A stretch of DNA of 34,766 nt from DRGT01 sp022567895 (GTDB taxonomy: Archaea; Thermoproteota; Nitrososphaeria; Nitrososphaerales; Nitrosopumilaceae): NCBI GenBank assembly GCA_022567895.1, contig JADFGC010000006.1, positions 1-34,766 of the forward strand. The letters run 5' to 3'. The position numbers were made by a program, and so were the translations under genes. Below, piece by piece: positions 17,188-25,293 of the stretch. Below the pieces are notes generated by a model. It made no database searches. It saw nothing but the letters and a program-made list of their open reading frames with translations, and had not been told where the DNA came from. Each line of letters begins with the position of its first letter. Position 1 is the stretch's first letter.

Positions 17188-18239
17188 TTTGGAATCCTCG
17201 CTATTGCTATAGTCAAATTTGGAGGAAATTTCTGTTTTTGGACTACTAATTGACCTCCTGAGGCTTTGATTGCAGAAGCTTCAGATACACTAGACGTTCC
17301 TTCAAATGCTTGAACAGTCTGAGATGGATTTGGAACATTAACATTTGTTAAATCATCTTTCTCGAAATACTCAACAGGAATATTCATCTCCTTACCAATT
17401 TCAATTAATCCTTTGACGTCTTGTGGTTTTTTCAATGAAACAAACTTTGCAATTGAGAAATGACTAAGATTATTTTTTTCAAGACATGATTGTAATCCTT
17501 CCTTAATTGTCTTTTTTGGCGTATCCCAGTGTAGTCCAATTCCCACTACAAGATTTGGCGGTCTATATACAACAGCATCTTTCAAAATTTCTGATTCAAT
17601 ATTTTTATCCGAAATAATCAAAAATCCCTTTGATCCTGAATTTTTTAATTCATCAAAAGAAGAATAAATTGTAACATTTTTTGGCAAATCCGCTTTCCAC
17701 CAATTCTTATTTCCAGCATCTTGATACACACCAATTTTTTCTTCATTAACCATTAATGCACTAATTTTTGTTACAGTAGAATCATCATCTATTTTCCATC
17801 CAAACTCTTTTCCTATAAGATCAACAGGAATAGTTTTGTTAACATCAGCTGCAGTAGTGATTACAGGTATTGCACCAAGTTTTTTTGCAATTTGTTCAGT
17901 TAATTCATTTGCACCCCCAAGATGACCAGAAAGTGCACTTATCACAAAATTCGTTTTATCATCTATAACAAGAACAGCAGGATCAATCTTTTTGTCCTTG
18001 ATGTGAGGAGATATCAGTCTAATTACGGCACCAAGAGAAAACAAACAAATCAAAGCATCACTTGTTTTGAAAAGTTTTACAATTTTTTCAGAAGTTGATT
18101 CAGAATACCATTCTATTTCAGAAGAATTATCGGAGAATTTTTCTGGGGCAAAAACTGTCCAAGAGGGATATAGTTCCTTTAAAGATAATCCAATTTTTAC
18201 TCCATTTTTTGTAATTGCGAGAACTGAAATTTTTTCCAT
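17184..18239 (-). CDS. cbiG: Cobalt-precorrin-5A hydrolase
   Basis: Opens the delta-lactone and releases the C-20 unit as acetaldehyde during ring contraction. 351 residues. The N-terminal/mid domains carry FSLGAVIRLISPHIKDKK and SALSGHLGGANELTEQIA (about 101-118). The C-terminal CbiG domain begins with VVGIGLHWDTP (about 230) and ends with ASGGQLVVQKQKF. ATG at 18239. It lies 31 bases after cbiD, which catalyses the next step, and overlaps cbiX by four bases, so the operon order is cbiD-cbiG-cbiX-cbiC. Confidence 0.95.
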   Translation of the reverse strand: MEKISVLAITKNGVKIGLSLKELYPSWTVFAPEKFSDNSSEIEWYSESTSEKIVKLFKTSDALICLFSLGAVIRLISPHIKDKKIDPAVLVIDDKTNFVISALSGHLGGANELTEQIAKKLGAIPVITTAADVNKTIPVDLIGKEFGWKIDDDSTVTKISALMVNEEKIGVYQDAGNKNWWKADLPKNVTIYSSFDELKNSGSKGFLIISDKNIESEILKDAVVYRPPNLVVGIGLHWDTPKKTIKEGLQSCLEKNNLSHFSIAKFVSLKKPQDVKGLIEIGKEMNIPVEYFEKDDLTNVNVPNPSQTVQAFEGTSSVSEASAIKASGGQLVVQKQKFPPNLTIAIARIPN

Positions 18240-18270
18240 AATACGATCATTTCTAATTTAATAAAATATC

Positions 18271-19362
18271 TTACTTTTCAGGATATCTAGTCAATATAGA
18301 GCCATCAAAATCAAATAGTACTACTTCAAGCACGACTTTATTTTCAGAATACTCTATCATATGATCATAAACCTTTGAACAAACTTTAATAAAAAATTCG
18401 TTTAGTTTATTCTCCTGAATTATTTCTTGAACATGTCTAGCTGTGTTGGCTTTTTTTATTTGTTCAACTAGTTCTTCATTTGCCCCACTATTTTTTGCGA
18501 GATCAGCAAGAAAACTCATATCAACTTTTGAACCTTTAACATGGGTCTGCTTAACTCCCATTGCCATTTTAGAAAGTTTTCCAATAAATCCTACAACATA
18601 TGCTTTTTTGATTCCTTTTTTTGCACATTGCTGGATTGTATAACCAGAAAAGTCTCCCATTGTGACAAAACAATGTTCAGGCAAGTCTACAAGTGTTTTT
18701 GAAAATTCTTCACTTCTTCCACCAGTTGTTAACACAACTGTGTCATTACCAAGAGCTAATGAAACATCTAGATTTTGTCTAATAGATGCAGCAAATGATG
18801 CAGTAGAATATGGAATTACAATACCAGATGTTCCAAGAATTGAAATTCCACCAATTATTCCCAGTCTAGGATTGTCAGTCTTCAAAGCTAATTCTTTTCC
18901 TTTTGGAACTGAAATTACAATTCTTATTCCATTTTTTGCAAGTACATCTTTTGCAATCTCATTCAAATTTGCATTAATCATTTGTTTTGGAATAGGATTA
19001 ATTGCAGGTTTGTTAATTTCTAATCCAAGACCTGGTTTTGTAACCACTCCTACTCCTTCTCCACCATCAATTTCAATTTGATTAATATTTTCATTCAAAG
19101 ATACATCAACAATTATTTCGGCTCCATGAGTTACATCTGGATCATCTCCCGCATCTTTAATTACAGAACATCGCGCAGAATTCTCAGTAAATTTACAATT
19201 TTCAATTTTAATTTTTATTGAATTACCTTTAGGTAAAGTAACATCTACACATTCAACTTTTTGTTGTTTAATTATTGATAATATGGCAGCTTTTGCTGAT
19301 GCTGTAGCACATGTACCTGTAGTAAAACCCTTCCTGAGTTTCTGTTTTTGTACTTCTTCCAA
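18271..19362 (-). CDS. cbiD: Cobalt-precorrin-5B C1-methyltransferase
   Basis: SAM-dependent methylation at C-1 in the cobalt-early corrin pathway. 363 residues from TTG 19362, the usual family length. The N-terminus shows KLRKGFTTGTCATASAKAA, followed by DAGDDPDVTHGAEI and GEGVGVVTKPGL. The open frame continues upstream to 19503, but those codons overlap the start of the divergent SDR gene and lack family similarity, so I reject them. A TATA-like box at 19381-19392 lies 25 bases from the TTG. First gene of the four-gene cbi operon; its methyl donor is made by MetK, encoded nearby. Confidence 0.93.
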   Translation of the reverse strand: MEEVQKQKLRKGFTTGTCATASAKAAILSIIKQQKVECVDVTLPKGNSIKIKIENCKFTENSARCSVIKDAGDDPDVTHGAEIIVDVSLNENINQIEIDGGEGVGVVTKPGLGLEINKPAINPIPKQMINANLNEIAKDVLAKNGIRIVISVPKGKELALKTDNPRLGIIGGISILGTSGIVIPYSTASFAASIRQNLDVSLALGNDTVVLTTGGRSEEFSKTLVDLPEHCFVTMGDFSGYTIQQCAKKGIKKAYVVGFIGKLSKMAMGVKQTHVKGSKVDMSFLADLAKNSGANEELVEQIKKANTARHVQEIIQENKLNEFFIKVCSKVYDHMIEYSENKVVLEVVLFDFDGSILTRYPEK

Positions 19363-19380
19363 CGTAAAATCAAGAGTATC

Positions 19381-19392
19381 TTTAAAATTAAA
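19381..19392. promoter_or_regulatory. Possible shared bidirectional TATA element (cbiD / SDR gene)
   Basis: TTTAAAATTAAA on plus reads TTTAATTTTAAA on minus. Its centre (about 19386) is about 24-25 bases from both the cbiD TTG (19362, minus) and the SDR ATG (19411, plus). With only 48 bases between the genes there is little room for two separate promoters, so one AT-rich element may serve both directions and give two leaderless mRNAs. Confidence 0.5.
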
Positions 19393-19410
19393 TGTTATAA
19401 AACTCCCATT

Positions 19411-20280
19411 ATGAAAAATCAACAATTGCGCATTGCTATTACTGGTGCCAACGGCTTTGTAGCAAGAAATCTTCGTAGGATTTTGTATGAAGAGAAAATC
19501 CATTCAATATGTATTGCCAGAAGAAATTTTCAAAATTATAAATCTGAAACTAAAATTATCTCTGAGAAATATTCTACAAAATTAGTCACACAAATAAAAA
19601 ATTGTGATGCTTTAGTTCATCTTATTGGAACTGGACGAGAAACTCCTGAAAATGGGTATCAAGAAACCAATGTAGAATTAACTAAAAAAATAGTTGAAAT
19701 ATGTAAAAAAGCAAAAATTAAAAAAATTATCTATAACAGTGGACTTGGAGTCTCAGAAAATTCAACTTCGAGTTATTTCATTTCAAAACTAAAAGCTGAA
19801 CAATCAATAACTAAATCTGGTTTAGATTATACTATTTTTAGGCCATCATATATTATCGGAAAAGATGATCTACTTTCTCAGAGTTTAAAAAAACAAATTA
19901 AAAAAGGTACTGTAATAATTCCTGGATCTGGTAATTACAAACTACAACCAATCTTTGTAAATGATGTTGCAGAAATAATTTTGAAATCAATCACTTCAAA
20001 AAATTTTTCTAAAAAAATTATTGATTTGGTAGGTCCTAAAACTGTAAGTTTTGAAAATTTTGTAAAAATATTCATTGGTTCAAAAAAAGCAAAAATTAAA
20101 AAAATAAATCTAGAAAATGCTTATTTTGATGCGCTTCATAATCCAAAAAGCATTTTTGGTGTAGATGATCTTAACATCATGGTTGGTAGTTTTACTGGAA
20201 ACTTTAGAACTTTAGAAAAAGTATCAGGTATAAAATTAAAATCATATAAGGAAATTTTAGATTCCAGCTGCCTGTCGTAA
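19411..20280 (+). CDS. NAD(P)-binding SDR/epimerase protein, NDUFA9-like
   Basis: 289-residue atypical extended SDR. The Rossmann motif ITGANGFVARNL is at the N-terminus (about 10-21), followed by a stretch with DALVHLIGTGRE and a YxxxK candidate within SSYFISKLKAEQ. A later block, FRPSYIIGKDD...QPIFVNDVAEII, is characteristic of the NmrA/NDUFA9-like nucleotide-sugar-epimerase relatives. It could be an oxidoreductase or a complex-I-associated-type protein; the substrate is unknown. ATG start at 19411, supported by the TATA-like element at 19381-19392. Its last 24 bases overlap the end of metK on the opposite strand. Confidence 0.85.
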   Translation: MKNQQLRIAITGANGFVARNLRRILYEEKIHSICIARRNFQNYKSETKIISEKYSTKLVTQIKNCDALVHLIGTGRETPENGYQETNVELTKKIVEICKKAKIKKIIYNSGLGVSENSTSSYFISKLKAEQSITKSGLDYTIFRPSYIIGKDDLLSQSLKKQIKKGTVIIPGSGNYKLQPIFVNDVAEIILKSITSKNFSKKIIDLVGPKTVSFENFVKIFIGSKKAKIKKINLENAYFDALHNPKSIFGVDDLNIMVGSFTGNFRTLEKVSGIKLKSYKEILDSSCLS

Positions 20281-21423
20281 TATGTTGGCCTTGTCAGTTT
20301 TTTCCCATGTAAATTCAGGTTCATTTCTGCCAAAATGTCCATATGCTGCTGTTTTTCTATAGATGGGTTTTTTCAAATCTAACTGAGAAATAATGGCCGA
20401 CGGTCTCATATCAAAGTGTTTTCTAACTATGTTTTCAATATCTTCTTCAGGAATCTTGCTTGTACCAAATGTGTTAACCATCAAAGAGACTGGTTCAGCA
20501 ACACCTATTGCATAAGCTACTTGAACCTCACATCTTTCTGCTAATCCACCTGCAACAATATTTTTTGCAATATATCTACACATGTAGCAAGCTGATCTAT
20601 CTACTTTGGATGGATCTTTTCCAGAAAACGCTCCTCCCCCATGACGTCCAAATCCACCATAAGTATCAACAATAATTTTTCTTCCAGTAAGACCTGCATC
20701 ACCATGAGGGCCACCAATTTCAAATTTCCCTGTAGGATTTACATGAATCTCAATATCATCTTGCCACATATTACCACACACCGGCTTGATTACTTTTTCA
20801 ATTAATGCATCTTTTATCTCACTGTTTGAAACACTTGGATCATGTTGAGTTGAAATTATAATGGTTTCAATTTTTTTTGGTTTATCATCTTCGTATAATA
20901 TTGAAACTAGAGATTTTCCATCTGGTCTAACCCATTCTAGTTCTTTTTTCTTTCTTACCTCTGCAAGTTTTTTTGTAAGCTTATGAGCAAGCAATATGGG
21001 TAATGGCATTAGCTCATCTGTTTCATTTGATGCATAACCAAACATCAAACCTTGATCCCCTGCTCCTTGTTCCTTGTCATCTGTTGCAGTAACACCTTGG
21101 CTGATATCTGGACTTTGAGAATGTAATCTCATCATGACTTCGCATGAATCAGCATCAAAAAGTAAATCTGAATTATCATAACCAATTTCCCGAATTGTTT
21201 TTCTAACCAATTTTTCCTGTTCTTCTTTCCCAAAATTAGCCTTTGAAGTAACTTCGCCTGCAACTGCCACAAATCCCGTAGTAGTCAGAGTTTCTACAGC
21301 AACACGTGAATCTGGATCTTGCCTTAGATATTCATCTAAAATTGCATCTGAAATCTGGTCACATACCTTATCAGGATGGCCTTCCGTTACTGATTCTGAT
21401 GTAAAAAGAAAATTTCTAGCCAT
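20257..21423 (-). CDS. metK: S-adenosylmethionine synthetase, bacterial type
   Basis: Makes SAM from methionine and ATP. 388 residues of the bacterial/eukaryotic MetK family, not the separate archaeal MAT family (PF01941). Motifs: FTSESVTEGHPDKVCDQISD (H16, P17, D18), GAGDQGLMFGYA (120-131), the Lys/Gly-rich P-loop-like GGFGRHGGGAFSGKDPSKVD, and the C-terminal YGHFGR. ATG at 21423, 15 bases after lsm on the same strand, with a GGGG stretch as a possible ribosome binding site. Convergent 24-base overlap with the SDR gene. SAM is needed by corrin methyltransferases such as CbiD encoded next door. Confidence 0.97.
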   Translation of the reverse strand: MARNFLFTSESVTEGHPDKVCDQISDAILDEYLRQDPDSRVAVETLTTTGFVAVAGEVTSKANFGKEEQEKLVRKTIREIGYDNSDLLFDADSCEVMMRLHSQSPDISQGVTATDDKEQGAGDQGLMFGYASNETDELMPLPILLAHKLTKKLAEVRKKKELEWVRPDGKSLVSILYEDDKPKKIETIIISTQHDPSVSNSEIKDALIEKVIKPVCGNMWQDDIEIHVNPTGKFEIGGPHGDAGLTGRKIIVDTYGGFGRHGGGAFSGKDPSKVDRSACYMCRYIAKNIVAGGLAERCEVQVAYAIGVAEPVSLMVNTFGTSKIPEEDIENIVRKHFDMRPSAIISQLDLKKPIYRKTAAYGHFGRNEPEFTWEKTDKANILRQAAGI

Positions 21424-21438
21424 AACAAACCCCTGAAA

Positions 21439-21702
21439 TCAGAGTTCATTTTCTAATCTAATGAATAATACATTATTGCCTCGAACAATGACCCGACCAT
21501 AATTTGCAATAACTTTGTCATCACGAATCTCTTCAGCATCAGTCATTATCAAATTCATATAAGAATCAACATTGTCCATTTTCCCTTTGTATTCTACCTC
21601 ATTTTTCAGTCTAACAGTAACTTTTTTCTTAGTACTTTTCTGAAGTGTTGTTAGTGGTCTTTTAGCACCTGATTGTGACACTGATTTTTCACTTGTCAGC
21701 AT
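21439..21702 (-). CDS. lsm: Sm-like archaeal RNA-binding protein (Lsm)
   Basis: 87 residues. Sm1 motif VTVRLKNEVEYKGKMDNVD...MNLIMTDA (about 28-56) and Sm2 GRVIVRGNNVLFIRL (69-83), forming the OB-like Sm fold that assembles into heptameric rings binding U-rich RNA. The first 20 residues (MLTSEKSVSQ onward) are an extension before the Sm fold, rich in Ser and Lys. ATG at 21702. It precedes metK by 15 bases and is probably co-transcribed with it. Confidence 0.93.
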   Translation of the reverse strand: MLTSEKSVSQSGAKRPLTTLQKSTKKKVTVRLKNEVEYKGKMDNVDSYMNLIMTDAEEIRDDKVIANYGRVIVRGNNVLFIRLENEL

Positions 21703-21751
21703 ACGATGTTATCCTGAATAAAAGCCTTGCCTAATAATGAAAAATAATTCC

Positions 21752-21760
21752 TTTTAATTT
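21752..21760 (+). promoter_or_regulatory. Probable TATA box of the RadB-like gene
   Basis: TTTTAATTT, centred about 26 bases before the ATG at 21782. By-eye prediction. Confidence 0.4.
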
Positions 21761-21781
21761 TGGATAAATGATATTGAATAC

Positions 21782-22432
21782 ATGATCTCAACTAGCATTG
21801 AAAAATTGGATCACTTTCTTGGAGGAGGCATTAAAAATGGAATCATCACTGATATTTTTGGACCAAATGGAACTGGTAAAACACAATTTTTGATACAAAT
21901 TTCAATTAATTCCCTTCAACAAGGAGGACGGGTTTATTTTCAAGATACAACAGGCGAATTTAGACCTGAAAGAATGCTTGAAATTATGAAAAATCATAAC
22001 ATGGACCATTCATTAATGGATAAAGTAATAGTAAGCAGAATTATTAATTCTGCAGAACAAATTCAAGCATTATCAAAAATCTCTGAATCAAATTTTGATT
22101 TGATTGTAATAGACAACATAACTGACTTATTCTCATTTGAATATTCTAAAGATAAATTAACTTTAGAAAAAAATATTGCATTTATGAAATATATGCATGA
22201 ATTATCAAAAATCACAATTCAAAATAACATACCAGTAGTCATCACAAATATGATCAGAAATATTGATCAGCATGAAACTGAAAATTTAGAAAAATCAATT
22301 AGCATATTTACTCATACTAAAATAAAACTATCAAAAAAAGGAACTAAATTCACTGGAAAAGTATACTCACCTTTTTCAGAAAATATATTCAATTACAATA
22401 TATCTTCTGACGGCTTGCATAATTCATCTTAA
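21782..22432 (+). CDS. RadA/RadB-like RecA-superfamily ATPase
   Basis: 216 residues, the size of a RecA core without the N-terminal HhH domain, like archaeal RadB. The start ISTSIEKLDHFLGGGIKNG is the usual KaiC/RadA family entry. Walker A GPNGTGKT at 27-34 and Walker B IVIDNI ending at D111. A segment VPVVITNMIRN precedes the C-terminal strands. A role in homologous recombination or as a recombinase paralogue is inferred from the family. ATG start at 21782. Followed by the 39-residue membrane peptide and the Lhr helicase on the same strand. Confidence 0.85.
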   Translation: MISTSIEKLDHFLGGGIKNGIITDIFGPNGTGKTQFLIQISINSLQQGGRVYFQDTTGEFRPERMLEIMKNHNMDHSLMDKVIVSRIINSAEQIQALSKISESNFDLIVIDNITDLFSFEYSKDKLTLEKNIAFMKYMHELSKITIQNNIPVVITNMIRNIDQHETENLEKSISIFTHTKIKLSKKGTKFTGKVYSPFSENIFNYNISSDGLHNSS

Positions 22433-22463
22433 TCTATTTAACCATGAAATTCTGAGATAGGTT

Positions 22464-22583
22464 ATGGCTGGAATTTTTGATTCAATACCTATAATCACAG
22501 TTATTTTATTTGCAATTGGAATTGTTGGCGTAATGGTTTATGAAAGATCGAGGTCAAAACAAACAGAAGAATCAACTGCTTGA
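22464..22583 (+). CDS. Possible 39-residue single-pass membrane peptide
   Basis: ATG at 22464, beginning MAGIFDSIPIITVI. One hydrophobic segment at about 8-26 (ending GVMVY) is followed by a charged tail (ERSRSKQTEES). This is the topology of a small membrane protein with a positive cytosolic end. It overlaps the proposed start of the Lhr helicase by 44 bases in another frame, which either argues for translational coupling or means the helicase starts later. No family recognised. Confidence 0.45.
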   Translation: MAGIFDSIPIITVILFAIGIVGVMVYERSRSKQTEESTA

Positions 22584-25293
22584 TCCTGTCTTAACAACAA
22601 AATTTTCTAATCTAGGATTTCAACAGTTAACCGAAATTCAGAAAAAAGCTGTTCCAACAATCTTACAAAAGAAAGATTCATTGATTATTGCACCCACTGG
22701 TTCTGGTAAAACAGAATGTTCAGTAATCCCAATATTTTCTCTAGTAAAACAATCAAAAAAAATTGGAAAAATCAAAGTGCTTTACATCACTCCTTTACGT
22801 GCACTTAATCGTGATGTTTTTAGAAGAATTACTCGTTATGCAGAAAATGATGGATTAACAATTGAAATTCGACATGGTGATACATCTCAATCAGATAGAA
22901 GAAAAATAACAAAAGATCCTCCAGACGTTTTAATCACAACACCCGAAACGCTAGTCATTCTCTTAACTCAGAAAAAAATGTTGGATGCATTATCAGAACT
23001 CGAATGGGTTGTAATTGATGAAGTTCACGAATTATTACCTAGTGAAAGAGGCTCGCAACTATCTATTAGTTTAGAAAGACTTCAACTTTCCACAAACGCT
23101 GAGATTACTCGAGTGGGATTGTCAGCAACTATAGGAAATGAGGATGAAGCAGCAAAATTTGTAGTTGGAACAAAAAGAAAATGTAAGATAATTCAAGATA
23201 CCTCAGTTCGAAAGTATGATGTAGATGTAAAATATGTAGATGGAACAATATCTGATGTAGCAGACTCTATTATTGATTATGTTAAAAAATTAAATCTCAA
23301 TTCCCCCATCCTGCTTTTTACAAACACCAGAGGTGAATCAGAGTTTTTAGCATCAATACTGAAAGAAAAATCTGATATCAATATAGAACTACATCATGGT
23401 TCTTTATCAAAACAAGTTAGAGAAGAAACTGAAACACTACTTAGAGAAGGAAAACCTGGAATAGTTGTATGTACTTCATCACTAGAGCTTGGTCTTGACA
23501 TAGGTTCAGTTGAATTAGTAATTCATTATGGATCACCTCGACAAGTATCAAAACTTGTTCAAAGAATTGGAAGAAGTAAACACAATCGAAATTCTTCTGC
23601 CCAAGGTTTGATAATTACTAATAGTGCTGATGATGAATTTGAAGCAAAAGCTATACTAGAACGAGTAAAAGAAGGAAATATCGAAGAACAAAAAATTCAT
23701 GATGGCTCTTTAGATGTTCTAGCACACCATTTAATTGGTTTAACAATACAATTGGGTGAAGTTTCAGTTGAAAATGCATTTAAAACTGTAACCAAGGCAT
23801 TCCCATTTCGAAATATAACATTAAACGATTTTTCAAATGTATTGGAGCTTCTTGATTCAAATTATTTGTTATTTTTTGACAAAGAAAAAATGGTTTTTTG
23901 GAAGAAGGGAAGATCGTTTAGATACTATTTTGAAAATCTTTCAACAATTCCAGATATTTTGAAATTCAAAGTTTTTGATTCAGTTGGAAAAAAAATTATT
24001 GGTACCTTAGATCAACGTTTTGTAGGTGATTATGGAGAATCAGGAAATATTTTTGTTCTTAAAGGAATGCAATGGCGAATCCTCAATGTAGATGAGAAAT
24101 CATTCATTGTAAATGTTGAGCCATTCAGAGCAGGTAGCATTACTGTTCCATATTGGGAAGGAGAAAGTATACCAGTTGAGTATAACACAGCTAGAAAAGT
24201 TGGATTACTTAGAACTAAAGTAAAACGCGGTTCTTTGAAACTCCATAATGATATTCTTTCGAAATTAAATTTTGATTCAATACCAAATGAAAAAACAATT
24301 GTTGTTGAATCTGTAAAATCTGAAGGAAAGCTTGTCTTACATGCATGTTTTGGAACAAAAATCAACTCAACATTATCCACTCTACTATCTTCAATGTTAT
24401 CATCCATGTTAGGATATTTAGTTGAAGCACGTTCTGATGCTTATAGAATTGCATTATCATCTAATTCTCGAATTTCAGAAAAATTATTAATTCAGGTCAT
24501 AAAAGATGAATATGATTTACCAAATATCATTACAGCATCTTTATCTGGAACTCATAACGTTAACTGGAGAACGTGGTGTGTTGCTAAAAAATTTGGTATT
24601 GTTGGTCGTGAAGCAATTTACGAAAGAAAATCTGCAAGATTTCTTTATGAAAGATATTCAAAAACTCCACTAGTAAAAGAAGCTTTAAGGGAATTATTTC
24701 ATGACAAATATGACATCGAAGGAACTGGAAAAATTTTACAAAAAATTCGAAATAATGAAATTCAAATTAATTGGTGTGATATTGATAAATTTTCTAAATT
24801 AGCTATTCCGATTTTAGATCATACTACAAAATATTATTCATCACCTTCCAATGTTGATAAAGCAATATTAGATATGATAAAATCAAGACTTTTCAAAACA
24901 AAACACAGGTTAGTTTGTGCAAGATGTGGAAAATGGGTTAGAGTTGTAGAAACAAATGAAATAAAAAATTCTTTATCTTGTCCATATTGTAAAGCACACC
25001 AGATTACTGCAACTTTTTACTCAGATTATGATCTGCCTAAAATTATTCAGAAAAAACATTCAGGAAAAAAAATTTCTTCAGATGAAAAACACAAATTTGA
25101 CAGAGCCTGGAAAGTATCTTCTTTAATAGAAAATTTCGGAAAAACTGCCTTAATTGTCCTCTCTGGATATGGAGTAGGAGCAGATACTGCAGCCAGAATT
25201 TTAAGAAATATGGTAGATGAGGAAAATCTCTACAAGCAGATCTATGAGGCAGAAAGGCAGTATGTTATGACTAGAGGATTTTGGGATTACTAG
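22540..25293 (+). CDS. Lhr-family superfamily 2 DNA/RNA helicase
   Basis: 917 residues. Q motif FQQLTEIQKKAVP, Walker A APTGSGKT (51-58), motif II DEVH (160-163), motif III GLSATIG and motif VI QRIGRSKH. The winged-helix and Lhr-core region continues beyond. Near the C-terminus is a zinc ribbon with C793, C796, C814 and C817, followed by GYGVGADTAARIL...RQYVMTRGFWDY. Lhr proteins are implicated in DNA repair and RNA metabolism. ATG 22540 lies within the 39-residue ORF. The conserved region starts at about residue 13, so a later start is possible. The end overlaps the RPA gene by four bases. Confidence 0.93.
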   Translation: MKDRGQNKQKNQLLDPVLTTKFSNLGFQQLTEIQKKAVPTILQKKDSLIIAPTGSGKTECSVIPIFSLVKQSKKIGKIKVLYITPLRALNRDVFRRITRYAENDGLTIEIRHGDTSQSDRRKITKDPPDVLITTPETLVILLTQKKMLDALSELEWVVIDEVHELLPSERGSQLSISLERLQLSTNAEITRVGLSATIGNEDEAAKFVVGTKRKCKIIQDTSVRKYDVDVKYVDGTISDVADSIIDYVKKLNLNSPILLFTNTRGESEFLASILKEKSDINIELHHGSLSKQVREETETLLREGKPGIVVCTSSLELGLDIGSVELVIHYGSPRQVSKLVQRIGRSKHNRNSSAQGLIITNSADDEFEAKAILERVKEGNIEEQKIHDGSLDVLAHHLIGLTIQLGEVSVENAFKTVTKAFPFRNITLNDFSNVLELLDSNYLLFFDKEKMVFWKKGRSFRYYFENLSTIPDILKFKVFDSVGKKIIGTLDQRFVGDYGESGNIFVLKGMQWRILNVDEKSFIVNVEPFRAGSITVPYWEGESIPVEYNTARKVGLLRTKVKRGSLKLHNDILSKLNFDSIPNEKTIVVESVKSEGKLVLHACFGTKINSTLSTLLSSMLSSMLGYLVEARSDAYRIALSSNSRISEKLLIQVIKDEYDLPNIITASLSGTHNVNWRTWCVAKKFGIVGREAIYERKSARFLYERYSKTPLVKEALRELFHDKYDIEGTGKILQKIRNNEIQINWCDIDKFSKLAIPILDHTTKYYSSPSNVDKAILDMIKSRLFKTKHRLVCARCGKWVRVVETNEIKNSLSCPYCKAHQITATFYSDYDLPKIIQKKHSGKKISSDEKHKFDRAWKVSSLIENFGKTALIVLSGYGVGADTAARILRNMVDEENLYKQIYEAERQYVMTRGFWDY

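Noticed and set aside
18662..19081. 139-codon plus-strand ORF
   Set aside because: Antisense shadow of cbiD; low-complexity Pro/Ile/Ser-rich translation without motifs.
19348..19410. Upstream extension of the SDR gene
   Set aside because: The Rossmann motif follows directly after ATG 19411; the extension lies over the promoter and the 5' end of cbiD.
19363..19503. N-terminal extension of cbiD (47 more codons of open frame)
   Set aside because: It overlaps the start and Rossmann motif of the divergent SDR gene and has no CbiD similarity. TTG 19362 gives the normal family length and fits the TATA spacing.
24030..24407. 125-codon minus-strand ORF
   Set aside because: Antisense to the well-supported Lhr helicase; no recognisable domain.
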